A DNA stretch of 64,000 bases from Castellaniella ginsengisoli (lineage in GTDB: Bacteria > Pseudomonadota > Gammaproteobacteria > Burkholderiales > Burkholderiaceae_B). The stretch is from the NCBI RefSeq assembly GCF_039523235.1, contig NZ_BAAAEX010000008.1; one strand, given 5' to 3'. This document shows positions 26,319 through 35,898 of the stretch, one piece after another. The position numbers were made by a program, and so were the translations under genes. Within the stretch, counting starts at the first letter, position 1; each line of letters opens with the position of its first letter. A model generated the notes under the pieces. The model ran no database searches. It was not told the DNA's origin and worked only from the letters and a program-made list of their open reading frames with translations.

Positions 26319-28090
26319 GGCAGTTCGACCCCCAGGCGTTCCAGCGTCTCTTTCAGGGCGGCGCTATCGGGATCGGTCCGGCGCCCCTCGGCCCAGATGC
26401 GCCGGGCCTCGTCGTGGCGGCCCAGCGCCCACAGGGTTTCGCCCAGGTGCGCGGCGACGTCGGCGGCGGGCAACTGATCGTAGGAGCGGCGCAGGTATTC
26501 CAGCGCGCCCTGGTAATCGTGGATGCGGAACAGGTACCAGCCCACGCTGTCCAGGATATAGGCGCTGTCGGGATCGAGGTCGAGCGCCCGTTCGAGCAGA
26601 TCGCGCGCCTCCTCCAGGTTGCGGTTCTGCTCGACGAAGGTATAGCCCAGCGAGTTGTAGGCGTTGGCGTTGTCCGGGTCGAGTTCGATCACGCGCCGCA
26701 TCAGGGTTTCGAACTCCGCCGTCTTGCCCTGCTGGTGCAGCAGCATGCCCAGGTCGTACTTGATTTCCGGCGTGTCGGGCATTTCCAGGTCGGCGGCCTT
26801 GAGCAGCTCGACCGCCTGGTCAGTGCGCCCCGCATCCCGGTAGATCGAGGCCAGCGTCAGACGCACGACGGCCCGCTCGCGGCGATCGGACGGTTTGATG
26901 GCATCCAGCACGGCCCGCGCCTGATTCAGGTCGCCCAGCTTGCCGTACAACACGGCCTCGTGCGTGCGCGCCTGAAAGAGCAGCGAGGGCTCGTCGATCT
27001 TCCGCAGTTGGCGGATGGCTTCGCGCAGGTCGCCCTGGCGCTCGGCGATCTGCACCAGCAGCAGCCGCGCATCGGAGACATCGGCCTGGGCATTGGTGGC
27101 ATCGTCGTGGATGGCCTGGCGCCGCTGCTGCTGGATGGTGATGTACTGGCCCAGCAGCGCCTTGGCGGCATCGTAGCGGCCGGCCCGGGCATTGACCTCG
27201 GCCTCGGTGTAGAGCAGGTCGAAGTCTTCCGGAGCGCGGCGACGCATCTGGTCGAGCAGGTCCAGGGCTTCGTCGAACGAACCCCGTCCCGTCAGACGGC
27301 TGACCAGCAGCAATTGCAGGCCACGCCGTTCGGGATGGCGGTCCAGGTAGGCGTAGGTGTCCTTGATGGCCTGCGAAGGCTCGACCCTCAGCCCGTATTC
27401 AAGCACCCGCTGGGCGGCGTCCTGGGAATCCGGATCCAGGGCTTGGGCGCGGCGGGCCTCGTCGACGGCGCGCACCGGCTCGCCCGCCGCCCAGGCGGCA
27501 TCGGCCAGGGCCAGCCGGGCCAGGGCCGAGGTTCCGGCCACGCCTGCCAGGGCCTTGTCCAGGACATCCAGGGCCAGGCGCTTGTCGGTCATCTTGGAAA
27601 CGATCCCTGCCGCCTGCACGATCGCCTGATCCGGGTCGTCGGCAGAAGCAATGCGGCGCGACAGCGTCCGGGCCAGGCCTTCGGTCTGGCCGCTGGAAGC
27701 CGACAGCGCCAGGGAGGCGGCCACCGCCTCGGGATTGGACGGATCGAGCACGGCCCACTCGCGGGCCGAACGCAGCGCCAGCGCCAGATTGCGGCCGGTC
27801 ATGGACATCTGGAAAGCGCGGCGCGCCAGCCGGGGATCCAGCGTATCGCGCGCCAGGGACAGCAGTTCCTGCGCCGCATCGTCGAACTGGCCGCGCTGGG
27901 CGGACAGTTCGGCCACCAGCAGGCGATACAGCAGCTCGGGGGTGAGGTTGACGGCGGGCGGCTCGCCGCTACGCAAATGAATGGTTTCGACCGGATCGGC
28001 CGGCACGGCTGCGGGAGGCGCAGCCCACGCCGTCTCGTGTGCCGCGGCCAGCGCCAGCACCACGGGAATCACGGAAGCGGGAAATCTCAT
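26315..28090 (-). CDS. Exported TPR-repeat protein
   Basis: 591 residues from the ATG at 28088-28090. A signal peptide (MRFPASVIPVVLALAAAH... ending near AWA) is followed by a chain of about ten tetratricopeptide repeats; a clear one is DPDNANAYNSLGYTFVEQN. It is probably periplasmic or outer-membrane-associated as a protein-protein scaffold. Such a gene commonly precedes lolB-ispE in this group, but no biochemical role is established from sequence. Divergent from mutM across an 85-base gap. Confidence 0.88.
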   Translation of the reverse strand: MRFPASVIPVVLALAAAHETAWAAPPAAVPADPVETIHLRSGEPPAVNLTPELLYRLLVAELSAQRGQFDDAAQELLSLARDTLDPRLARRAFQMSMTGRNLALALRSAREWAVLDPSNPEAVAASLALSASSGQTEGLARTLSRRIASADDPDQAIVQAAGIVSKMTDKRLALDVLDKALAGVAGTSALARLALADAAWAAGEPVRAVDEARRAQALDPDSQDAAQRVLEYGLRVEPSQAIKDTYAYLDRHPERRGLQLLLVSRLTGRGSFDEALDLLDQMRRRAPEDFDLLYTEAEVNARAGRYDAAKALLGQYITIQQQRRQAIHDDATNAQADVSDARLLLVQIAERQGDLREAIRQLRKIDEPSLLFQARTHEAVLYGKLGDLNQARAVLDAIKPSDRRERAVVRLTLASIYRDAGRTDQAVELLKAADLEMPDTPEIKYDLGMLLHQQGKTAEFETLMRRVIELDPDNANAYNSLGYTFVEQNRNLEEARDLLERALDLDPDSAYILDSVGWYLFRIHDYQGALEYLRRSYDQLPAADVAAHLGETLWALGRHDEARRIWAEGRRTDPDSAALKETLERLGVELP

Positions 28091-28175
28091 TTGCGGTAAC
28101 CATGGCCGGAACGCAGGAAGAAACCGCGTCTGGTGGCAAAATTGCATCAACGAAAGTGGATGTTATCACCCTGCC

Positions 28176-29003
28176 ATGCCGGAACTGCCAGAAGTCGAAA
28201 CAACTCGTCGTGGAATTGCCACGATCATGCCCGGGCGCATCCTGCGCCGCCTGATCGTGCACGAAGCCCGCCTGCGATGGCCCATCCCCGCCGAGCTGCC
28301 CGACCGGGTCGGCGGAGCCGAGGTCCTGGCCTGCGGGCGCCGGGGCAAATACCTGCTGATCCGCTTTGCGCAAGGCACGCAGATCGTGCACTTGGGCATG
28401 TCGGGTTCCCTGCGGCGGGTGCCGATGGACGAGCCGCTGCGCAAGCACGACCATGTGGAGTGGCTGTTCGACGAGGCGCGCTTCCTGCTGCACGATCCGC
28501 GCCGCTTCGGCGCCGTTCTGTGGCACCCGGCCGAGGCGGGGCCCCTCGAGGCCCACCCGCTGCTGGCCGGCCTGGGCATCGAACCCTTCGATCCGGCCTT
28601 CACGCCCGGGCATCTGCACGCGGGGCTGCGGGGACGCCGCCAGTCCATCAAGCAATTGTTGCTGGGCGGACGGATCGTCGTGGGCGTGGGCAACATCTAT
28701 GCATCCGAATCGCTGTTCCTGGCCGGCATCGACCCGCGCCTGCCGGGCGAGCGCCTGTCGCGCCCGCGCAGCGCCAGGCTGCACGCGGCGATCCTGCAAA
28801 CCTTGGGCCAAGCGCTGGAATCGGGCGGCAGCACGCTGCGCGACTACGTCAACGCCCAAGGCGCGCCGGGGGCGTATTTCACGCTGCACGCCGCCGTCTA
28901 TGAACGCGCGGGCCAGCCCTGCCCGCGTTGCGCCGCGCCCATCCGGCGCATCGTCCAGGGCCAGCGCGCCACCTATTTTTGTCCGGGCTGCCAAAAACGC
29001 TAG
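28176..29003 (+). CDS. mutM: Formamidopyrimidine-DNA glycosylase
   Basis: 275 residues from the ATG at 28176; processing leaves the N-terminal proline of PELPEVETTRR, the catalytic nucleophile, with the adjacent Glu. Excises 8-oxoguanine and formamidopyrimidines and nicks the strand. The beta-turn lysine is in CGRRGKYLLIRF, the H2TH region in GVGNIYASESLF, and the C-terminal zinc finger is CPRC then CPGC. Full length for the family. Confidence 0.97.
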   Translation: MPELPEVETTRRGIATIMPGRILRRLIVHEARLRWPIPAELPDRVGGAEVLACGRRGKYLLIRFAQGTQIVHLGMSGSLRRVPMDEPLRKHDHVEWLFDEARFLLHDPRRFGAVLWHPAEAGPLEAHPLLAGLGIEPFDPAFTPGHLHAGLRGRRQSIKQLLLGGRIVVGVGNIYASESLFLAGIDPRLPGERLSRPRSARLHAAILQTLGQALESGGSTLRDYVNAQGAPGAYFTLHAAVYERAGQPCPRCAAPIRRIVQGQRATYFCPGCQKR

Positions 29004-29025
29004 GCGCGCGCCGGGCGAACCCGGA

Positions 29026-29376
29026 TCACGCGTTGAGGGCGGCCACGATGATCACCTCGAACTTCAGCCCCGGGGAAGCCAGACGGGCTTCTCCCGTGGC
29101 GCGGGCCGGCGGGTTCGCCGGATCGATCCAGGCCTCCCAGACCGGATTCATGGCGGCGAAATCGGCCATGTCGGCCAACCAGATCGTGGCTTGCAGAATG
29201 CGGGATTTGTGGCTGCCCACCTGGGCCAGCAGACGATCGACCTCGGCCAGCGCCGTGCGCGCCTGGGCCTGGACATCGTCGCCCTCGTGGCCCACCTGGC
29301 CCGCCAGGTAGACGGTATTGCCGTGGACGACGGCGTTGCTCATGCGGGGGCCGGGTTCGATGCGCTGAATGCTCAT
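29026..29376 (-). CDS. RidA-family protein
   Basis: 116 residues, a single Rid/YjgF domain. It has VYLAGQVGHEGDD near the N-terminus and conserved hydrophobic core residues, but the arginine used by RidA for imine hydrolysis is not obvious in the usual C-terminal context. It may therefore belong to a Rid subfamily with a different or unknown activity. Archetypal RidA clears reactive 2-aminoacrylate-type enamines. Convergent with mutM, 22 bases apart. Confidence 0.85.
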   Translation of the reverse strand: MSIQRIEPGPRMSNAVVHGNTVYLAGQVGHEGDDVQAQARTALAEVDRLLAQVGSHKSRILQATIWLADMADFAAMNPVWEAWIDPANPPARATGEARLASPGLKFEVIIVAALNA

Positions 29377-29449
29377 GGTTTGCTTCCAATAGAGGGGATG
29401 AACGGCGCCATCATAGCCCGGAACGCCGCCGTTCCCCGGCCGACCCGCC

Positions 29450-30877
29450 CTATCCCGCCAGCACCTTGCCTGGGTTCATGATGCCCTGGGGATCCAGGGC
29501 GGCCTTGATGCGGTGCATCAGCGCCATTTCCACCGGATCCTTGTAGCGCGGCAGCACGTCGCGCTTGAGCTGGCCCACGCCATGCTCCGCGCTGATCGAC
29601 CCGCCCACCGCATGGACGCGATCATGCACCAGCTCATAGACCGCGTCCTGCCGGGCCAACAACTGGCCCTCGGCCCAATCCGCCCCGCGCGCGACGTTGT
29701 AGTGCAGATTGCCGTCGCCCAGATGGCCGAAGATCACGTGCCGGATCCCGGGGAAGGCGGCCTGCAGCGCGGCATTGGTGCCCAGGACAAACTCGGCCAT
29801 GCGCGACACCGGGATCGAGACGTCGTGCTTGATGCTCTTGCCGGATTCCTTTTCGGCCAGGGGGATGCTTTCGCGCAGGTGCCAGAGCGCGTGGCTTTGC
29901 GCCATGGATTCGGCGATCACCGCATCCAGGACGATGCCGGCCTCGATCGCCTCGCCCACCACGACCTCGAAGCGCTCGCGGGCATGCGCCTCGGATTCAC
30001 TGTCCGACAGTTCGAGCAGCGCGTACCAGGGCATGTCGGCCGATGGCCCCTCGAAAGGCAGGCGCTGCTGCGGAAAGCAGCGCACCACGTCCTGCAGGCA
30101 ATCGCCCGCCATCAGCTCGAAGCCGGTCAGGGAAGCGCCCAGGCCCGCGCGGGCGCGGCCCAGCATGGCGATGGCGGACTCGATCGAGTCCAGGGCCAGC
30201 AGCGCCGTGCAGCGCGCCACCGGCAGCGGATGCAGCTTCAGGGTTGCCGCCGTAATGATGCCCAGCGTTCCTTCGCTGCCGATGTACAGATCGCGCAGGT
30301 CGTAGCCCGTGTTGTCCTTGCGCAGGCCGCGCAGGCCGTGCCAGAGGTCGCCCTGGGCGGTGACGACCTCCAGCCCCAGGGCCAGTTCGCGCATATTGCC
30401 GTAGCGCAGAACCTGGGTGCCGCCCGCATTGGTGGCCAGGTTGCCGCCGATGGTGCAACTGCCTTCGGCCGCCAGGCTGAGCGGGAACAGCCGGCCCGCC
30501 TCGCGCGCGGCCTGCTGCACCGACTGCAAAATGCAGCCGGCCTCGACTTCCATGGTGTCGTTGTCGGTATCGATGCTGCGGATCCGGTTCAGGCGCTGCA
30601 GCGACAGGATCACCGCACGGCCGGAATCATCGGGCGTCGCCCCGCCGCACAACCCGGTGTTGCCCCCCTGCGGGATGACCGGCAAGCCGGCCTGCGCGCA
30701 TAGGCGCACGACCGCCGCGACCTCGTCGGCCGTACCGGGCCGCACGACGGCCAGCGCCCGGCCGCGATAGCGCTCGCGCCAGTCCGTTTCCCAGGGCAGC
30801 GCATCCGCGCCGGTCAGTACCTGCGCGGCGCCGACCGTCGCGCGCAAAGCATCCAGATGATCCATGTCTTCCGTCAT
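29450..30877 (-). CDS. FAD-linked D-2-hydroxyacid dehydrogenase (GlcD/D2HGDH-like)
   Basis: 475 residues. The N-terminal FAD-binding (PCMH-type) domain has PQGGNTGLCGGATPD and GSCTIGGNLATNAGGTQVLRYGN. The C-terminal domain has IFGHLGDGNLHYNV and SAEHGVGQLKRD, which supply metal and substrate ligands in D-lactate and D-2-hydroxyglutarate dehydrogenases. It stands alone, without glcE/glcF, so it is probably a single-subunit enzyme that passes electrons to a quinone or cytochrome. Substrate not settled. Start ATG at 30875-30877; an internal ATG four codons later is possible. Confidence 0.9.
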   Translation of the reverse strand: MTEDMDHLDALRATVGAAQVLTGADALPWETDWRERYRGRALAVVRPGTADEVAAVVRLCAQAGLPVIPQGGNTGLCGGATPDDSGRAVILSLQRLNRIRSIDTDNDTMEVEAGCILQSVQQAAREAGRLFPLSLAAEGSCTIGGNLATNAGGTQVLRYGNMRELALGLEVVTAQGDLWHGLRGLRKDNTGYDLRDLYIGSEGTLGIITAATLKLHPLPVARCTALLALDSIESAIAMLGRARAGLGASLTGFELMAGDCLQDVVRCFPQQRLPFEGPSADMPWYALLELSDSESEAHARERFEVVVGEAIEAGIVLDAVIAESMAQSHALWHLRESIPLAEKESGKSIKHDVSIPVSRMAEFVLGTNAALQAAFPGIRHVIFGHLGDGNLHYNVARGADWAEGQLLARQDAVYELVHDRVHAVGGSISAEHGVGQLKRDVLPRYKDPVEMALMHRIKAALDPQGIMNPGKVLAG

Positions 30878-30957
30878 TCCGCAGTCAAGCGATGAAAAGA
30901 ACCTTCTATTCTAATCGGCGATAATGGCGAGAACCGTTTTCCCGCTGGAATGCCCCG

Positions 30958-32343
30958 ATGAACCCTCCATTGCCCGCCGCCGTCTTCAAGGCCTACGATA
31001 TCCGCGGCACCGTACCCGGACAGATCAACGATTCCTTCGCCCACCGCCTGGGCCTGGCCCTGGCCGCCCAGGCCCGGCGCGCAGGCGTGCGCAGTCTGGC
31101 GATCGGCTACGACGGGCGCCTGAGCAGCCGGGGGCTGGCCCACGCCGTCAAGACCGGCCTGCACGCCGGCGGGATCGACACGGTAGACCTGGGCCTGGCG
31201 CATACGCCGCTGGTGTACTACGCCGCTCATCGCGATGGCAGCGGTTCGGGCGTCGCGATCACCGGCAGCCACAACCCGCCCGACTACAACGGCTTCAAGA
31301 TGATGATGGCCGGCCGCACGCTCCATGGCGAGGATATCCAGGCCCTGCGCCGGGCCATGGAAGACATCGAGGCGCCCGCAGGCACGAGGCCCGGCCTGAG
31401 CATCGCCACCGATCTGATCGATCCCTATATCCGCGAGATCGCCGGCCACGTCCGCCTGGCGCGCCCCATGCGCATCGCCATCGACTGCGGCAACGGCGTG
31501 GGCGGGGTGGCCGCCGCGCGCCTGTTCCGCGCACTGGGCTGCACAGTCGATGAGCTGTATTGCGATGTCGATGGCCTGTTCCCCAACCATCATCCCGACC
31601 CGGCGGATCCCGCCAATCTGCGGGACCTGATCGCGCACCTGCGGCAAACCGACTGCGAACTGGGGCTGGCCTTCGACGGCGACGCCGACCGCCTGGGCGT
31701 GGTCACCCGCTCCGGCCAGATCGTCTGGCCGGACCGCCAGATGATCCTGTTCGCCCGCGACATCCTGCAGCGCCAGCCGGGCGCCGCGGTGATTTTCGAC
31801 GTCAAGTGCAGCCGCCACCTGGGCCGGGCCGTCCAGGACGCCGGCGGCACGCCGCTGATGTCCCAGACGGGGCATTCGCTGATCAAGGCCCGCCTGGCCG
31901 AGACCGGCGCGCCCCTGGCCGGCGAAATGAGCGGCCACATCTTCTTCAAGGAACGCTGGTACGGCTTCGACGACGGCCTCTACGCCGGCGCGCGCCTGCT
32001 GGAAATCCTGTCGCGCAGCGACGATCCGAGCCAGGTGCTGGAATCCCTGCCCCAGGGCATCTCCACCCCCGAACTGAAACTGCCCATGGCCGAAGGCGAA
32101 CCGCACGCCTTCATCGGCCGGCTGCAGGCCGAAGGCCGTTTCCCCGCCGCCACGGACCTCATCACGATCGACGGGGTCCGCGCCGAGTACCCGGACGGCT
32201 TCGGCCTGGCGCGGGCATCGAACACCACGCCCGTGGTGGTGCTGCGCTTCGAGGGCGACACGCCCGAGGCCCTGGCGCGCATCCAGGACGAATTCCGCGC
32301 CGCCATCGCCGCCCTGCTGCCGGGCCGGGCGCTGCCGTTCTGA
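30958..32343 (+). CDS. algC: Phosphomannomutase/phosphoglucomutase
   Basis: 461 residues, alpha-D-phosphohexomutase superfamily. The phosphoserine loop is TGSHNPPDYNGFK, the metal loop DGDADRLG, the sugar-binding loop GEMSGH, and the phosphate-binding loop RASNTTPVVVLRFEG lies near the end. Interconverts 1- and 6-phosphates of mannose and glucose, feeding sugar-nucleotide pools for LPS and polysaccharide. It converges with the polysaccharide operon, which it probably supplies. The symbol follows the AlgC-like PMM/PGM group. Confidence 0.93.
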   Translation: MNPPLPAAVFKAYDIRGTVPGQINDSFAHRLGLALAAQARRAGVRSLAIGYDGRLSSRGLAHAVKTGLHAGGIDTVDLGLAHTPLVYYAAHRDGSGSGVAITGSHNPPDYNGFKMMMAGRTLHGEDIQALRRAMEDIEAPAGTRPGLSIATDLIDPYIREIAGHVRLARPMRIAIDCGNGVGGVAAARLFRALGCTVDELYCDVDGLFPNHHPDPADPANLRDLIAHLRQTDCELGLAFDGDADRLGVVTRSGQIVWPDRQMILFARDILQRQPGAAVIFDVKCSRHLGRAVQDAGGTPLMSQTGHSLIKARLAETGAPLAGEMSGHIFFKERWYGFDDGLYAGARLLEILSRSDDPSQVLESLPQGISTPELKLPMAEGEPHAFIGRLQAEGRFPAATDLITIDGVRAEYPDGFGLARASNTTPVVVLRFEGDTPEALARIQDEFRAAIAALLPGRALPF

Positions 32344-32352
32344 ACCGCCCGG

Positions 32353-34737
32353 CTACCGCCCGAGCAATTCCCGGTACACGGCCAGATGCGCCTGGACGAT
32401 CCCGTCCAGGCCGAAATCGCGCTCCGCCAAGGCGCGGCCGGCCGCACCCATGCGCTCCCGCAGCGCGGCGTCGGCCGCCAGGCGGCCGATGGCGTCGGCC
32501 AGCGCCCGCCCGTCGCGGGCCGGCACCAGCAAGCCGCTGACGTCCGGCTCGATCGCATCCCGGCACCCCGGCACGTCCGTGGTCACGACCGGCCGGCCGC
32601 ACGCGGCCGCCTCGATCAGAGATTTGGGCAGGCCTTCGCGGTAGGAAGGCAGCGTCACGATATGCGCCTGCGCATAGAAGCCGGCCACGTCGTCGCATTC
32701 GCCTACGTATTCCACCACCCCGTCCGCCTGCCAGGCCTGTAATTCCTCCGGCTGGACCGAGGCGGGATTTTCCAGGTCGAGGCTGCCGGCCAGGCGCCAG
32801 CGCACGCCGTCGCCCCGGGCGGCCGACAAGCGGGCCGCCTCGATGAATTCACCCACGCCCTTGTCGCGCAGCAGGCGCGCGGCCAGGGCGACCGTCACCG
32901 GTTCCGGCGGCCAGGGCGCGGGCGCATAGCGGTCCAGGTCGACGCCTGAACCGCGCAACAGCACCGCCTGACCGGGGCGCACCGCGCCGGCCTGCGCCAG
33001 CACGTCGCGGTCGGCGGTGTTCTGGAAGATCACCCGGCTGTTCGGATGCCCCAGGGCCAGGCGATACAGAATCAGCGCCAAGCGCCGCAGCAGGCCGCGC
33101 AGCCCGGCGCCCGGGATGAAGACGTAGCCCAGGCCGGAAATCGCCGCGACGTAGGCGGGCACCCCGGCCAGGCGGGCGGCGATGCCGCCGTAGAGCACGG
33201 ACTTGAGCGTGACGGTGTGCACCAGATCGGGCCGCACCCGGCGGAACAGGCGCCAGATCGCCCAGAGGCTGCGGGCTTCCGTCCACGGCCGCATGCTGGT
33301 GCGCGACAGGGGCAGGGCGTGGTGCGTGAAGCCCAGCGCCTCAAGCTGCGCCACGGCCGGGCCGCCCATGGATGCGACGTGCACCTCATAGCCCGCATCC
33401 CGTGCGGCCAGCGCGACCGGCAGCCGGTGCGACACCAGGAATGCCGAATTGGTGATGAAGAACAGCAGCCGGGGCGCGGCGGCGACCGAGGCGGCGGCGG
33501 GCGGCACCGCGGCAGCCGCCGCAGGCCGCGCCGCCCCGGGCGGCGGAAAATCGGCGGCCAGACGGCGCCAGACGGTTTCGTAGCGATCCGTCATGGCGCG
33601 CAGGCTGTAGCGCTGCTCGACGGAAACCCGCGCCGCCTCGCGGCGGGCCGGCCATTCGGGCGCGCGCACGGCCGCCACCGCCTGGGCGATGGCGCCCGCC
33701 AGGGCCGAGGCGTCGCCCGGCGGCGCGACCCAGCCGTGCTCGCCCACGATCTCCGCCGCATCGCCCACGTCGGTCACGACGCAGGCCGCACCGGAGGCCA
33801 TCGCTTCGGAAACCACATTGGGAAAGCCTTCGGCCTTGCTCGACAGCACGTGGATGTCGAGCGCCCTCATCAATGCCGGCACATCGTCGCGGCGCCCCAG
33901 GAAAATCAGATGGTCCAGCAGGCCGTAATGCCGCGCCAGCGCGATCAGTTCGGCATTGTCGCGCGACATGCCCAGGCCGATCAGCACGCAGCGCAGATCC
34001 GGATGGTCGCGCGTGCAAAGGGCCAGGGCCGCCAGCAGGTTCCGATGGTCCTTCAGCGGATTCCAGCGCGCCACGCTGCCCAGCAGCGGCGCGCCTTCGG
34101 GCACGCCCCAGCGGGCGCGCAGTTCGACGGCCTGCGCGGCATCCGGATGCCAGACGGCCAGGTCATAGCCGTTGGGGACGACCAGCACCCGATCGGCGCG
34201 GTATCCCCAGGCACGGTGCACATCGGCCGCCTTGCGGGCGCAGGCGACGATGACCCCCGGCACCCAGCCCGACACCCGGGCGCAGGCCCAGGCCGCGATG
34301 CGGGAGGACCGGCTGCTCTCGCCCAGGCTGACGCCCGAATTGCGCACGCCCCAGGCGATGGCGCGAATGCCGGCCAGGCGCGCCACGAGCCCGGCGATCA
34401 GGTCGGCGTGATACATCCAGGTCTGCACCACGTCGGGGCGGCGGGCGCGCAGCAGGCGAAACAGGCGCCATAATCCCCGGGCGCCGCCGGCCCAGCCCTG
34501 CATGTCCAGGCAGACCACCTCCACGCCCGCCTCGCGCAGCCGCGCACCCATGACGCCCTCGCCGCGCATGGACACCACGGTGTGCAGGACTGCGCTTCCA
34601 GGCGCCGTGGCCAGGCGAAACAGCACGGTCTCGGCGCCGCCGTGCTGCAGCCCCGAAATCACGTGCATGACCTGCAAGGGCGCGCGATCCGCCGCAGGCT
34701 GGAGAGGAGCGGACTGATCCGCTGCGTATTCGTTCAT
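32353..34737 (-). CDS. Fusion of two GT4-family glycosyltransferases
   Basis: 794 residues containing two complete GT-B enzymes. Module 1 (about 20-395) begins VMHVISGLQHGGAETVLFRL and has the donor-site segment SSKAEGFPNVVSEAMASG. An Ala/Pro-rich linker (about 398-422) follows. Module 2 (about 424-794) begins RLLFFITNSAFLVSHRLPVA and has its own donor-site segment SYREGLPKSLIEAAACG. Each module has the family's usual length for a stand-alone enzyme, so one polypeptide can probably add two successive sugars to a lipid-linked glycan at the inner membrane. Last gene of the polysaccharide operon. Acceptors and donors unknown. Confidence 0.9.
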   Translation of the reverse strand: MNEYAADQSAPLQPAADRAPLQVMHVISGLQHGGAETVLFRLATAPGSAVLHTVVSMRGEGVMGARLREAGVEVVCLDMQGWAGGARGLWRLFRLLRARRPDVVQTWMYHADLIAGLVARLAGIRAIAWGVRNSGVSLGESSRSSRIAAWACARVSGWVPGVIVACARKAADVHRAWGYRADRVLVVPNGYDLAVWHPDAAQAVELRARWGVPEGAPLLGSVARWNPLKDHRNLLAALALCTRDHPDLRCVLIGLGMSRDNAELIALARHYGLLDHLIFLGRRDDVPALMRALDIHVLSSKAEGFPNVVSEAMASGAACVVTDVGDAAEIVGEHGWVAPPGDASALAGAIAQAVAAVRAPEWPARREAARVSVEQRYSLRAMTDRYETVWRRLAADFPPPGAARPAAAAAVPPAAASVAAAPRLLFFITNSAFLVSHRLPVALAARDAGYEVHVASMGGPAVAQLEALGFTHHALPLSRTSMRPWTEARSLWAIWRLFRRVRPDLVHTVTLKSVLYGGIAARLAGVPAYVAAISGLGYVFIPGAGLRGLLRRLALILYRLALGHPNSRVIFQNTADRDVLAQAGAVRPGQAVLLRGSGVDLDRYAPAPWPPEPVTVALAARLLRDKGVGEFIEAARLSAARGDGVRWRLAGSLDLENPASVQPEELQAWQADGVVEYVGECDDVAGFYAQAHIVTLPSYREGLPKSLIEAAACGRPVVTTDVPGCRDAIEPDVSGLLVPARDGRALADAIGRLAADAALRERMGAAGRALAERDFGLDGIVQAHLAVYRELLGR

Positions 34738-34752
34738 GGCGTTTCCTCGACC

Positions 34753-35898
34753 TCAGGGCATCGGCCGGGGCGCATCGTCCCCGCCCCCGACGCCGTTCAT
34801 TCCGTCCCCAGTCTTCCAGGCATCATCCCAGCCCCGCAGGACGGCGTCCAGCCCGTAACGCGCCCGCACCGACTCGGCCGCGGCCCGCCCCCGGGCCTCG
34901 CGCTGCGCTGCAGTGGCGCGCATCACCCGCAACAAGGCTTCGCTCAGCGCCGCCTCGTCGTCCAGAGGCACCAGTTCGGCCAGGCGCCCGCCCAGCGTCA
35001 GCTCCGACGGGCCCGAAGGGCAGTCCGTCGCCACGCAAGGCAGCCCCAGGGCCATGGCTTCGAGCAGCGCATTCGGAAACCCCTCGACGCGGGAATTCAA
35101 CACGAAGGCATGGGCGTGGGCCAAGTCCTCCCAGGGCGTCTGGCTGAAGCCGGGGAGCCGGATACGGGCCTCCAGCCCCAATTCCCGGACGCGCCGCAGG
35201 CAGCGCTCCCGCTGAGCGCCATCGCCCCAGATGCACAGGTCCCAGTCCGGGCAGTGCGGCGCCAGCGCAGCGAAACACTCGATCAGGCGATCGAACTGCT
35301 TGACGGGGTTGAAGCGCCCCAGCGCGGCCAGCGTGTAGCGGGGGCCCGCCGGCTCGCGGGCCCGGCAGTCGGGCAGCCCATCGGGCAGCGGATTGGGGAT
35401 CACCGCCACGCGGCGCACGCCCGGCGCCACCTGCCGCAGATGACGCGCGCCGCGCAGGGTCTGCACGGCGACCCGATGCGCCCAGGGATAGGTCCAGCGC
35501 CGCAGCCGGCGCAGGCTGGGCTCCAGGTTGACGCTGTAGGCCGGGTCGGTGCGCTCGCCGACGACCAGCGGCAGGCCCAGGCCCCGCAGGGCCAGCAACG
35601 CCGTCACATTGACGTTGGTCAGAAAGGACAGCACCCGGTCGGGCCGGCACTCCCGCGCCAGACGCCGCAAAGCGGCAAGCTTGGCCACGGGGCGCAACCA
35701 GACCGGCCCCTGGATCCGGTCGGCGAGCCACAGCAGGCGCACGCCCGGATCCAGGGCCTGGTCGCAGCGCCCGCGGCCGGAATAGCAGCACACCAGGATG
35801 ACCTCGTCGCCGCGCCGCGACCAGGCATTGGCCAGCGTGGCGGCCACTCGTTCGGCGCCGCCCCCGTGCATGGAACTGACGAGGAAGAGGATTCTCAT
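34753..35898 (-). CDS. GT4-family glycosyltransferase
   Basis: 381 residues with the GT4 start motif (FLVSSMHGGGAERVAATLAN), ALGRFNPVKQFDRLIECF at the hinge, and the E-x7-E-type donor site in SRVEGFPNALLEAMALG. Retaining glycosyltransferase that probably works on the cytosolic face of the inner membrane on an undecaprenyl-linked glycan. Its ATG directly abuts the TAG of the preceding glycosyltransferase gene. Donor unknown. Confidence 0.9.
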   Translation of the reverse strand: MRILFLVSSMHGGGAERVAATLANAWSRRGDEVILVCCYSGRGRCDQALDPGVRLLWLADRIQGPVWLRPVAKLAALRRLARECRPDRVLSFLTNVNVTALLALRGLGLPLVVGERTDPAYSVNLEPSLRRLRRWTYPWAHRVAVQTLRGARHLRQVAPGVRRVAVIPNPLPDGLPDCRAREPAGPRYTLAALGRFNPVKQFDRLIECFAALAPHCPDWDLCIWGDGAQRERCLRRVRELGLEARIRLPGFSQTPWEDLAHAHAFVLNSRVEGFPNALLEAMALGLPCVATDCPSGPSELTLGGRLAELVPLDDEAALSEALLRVMRATAAQREARGRAAAESVRARYGLDAVLRGWDDAWKTGDGMNGVGGGDDAPRPMP

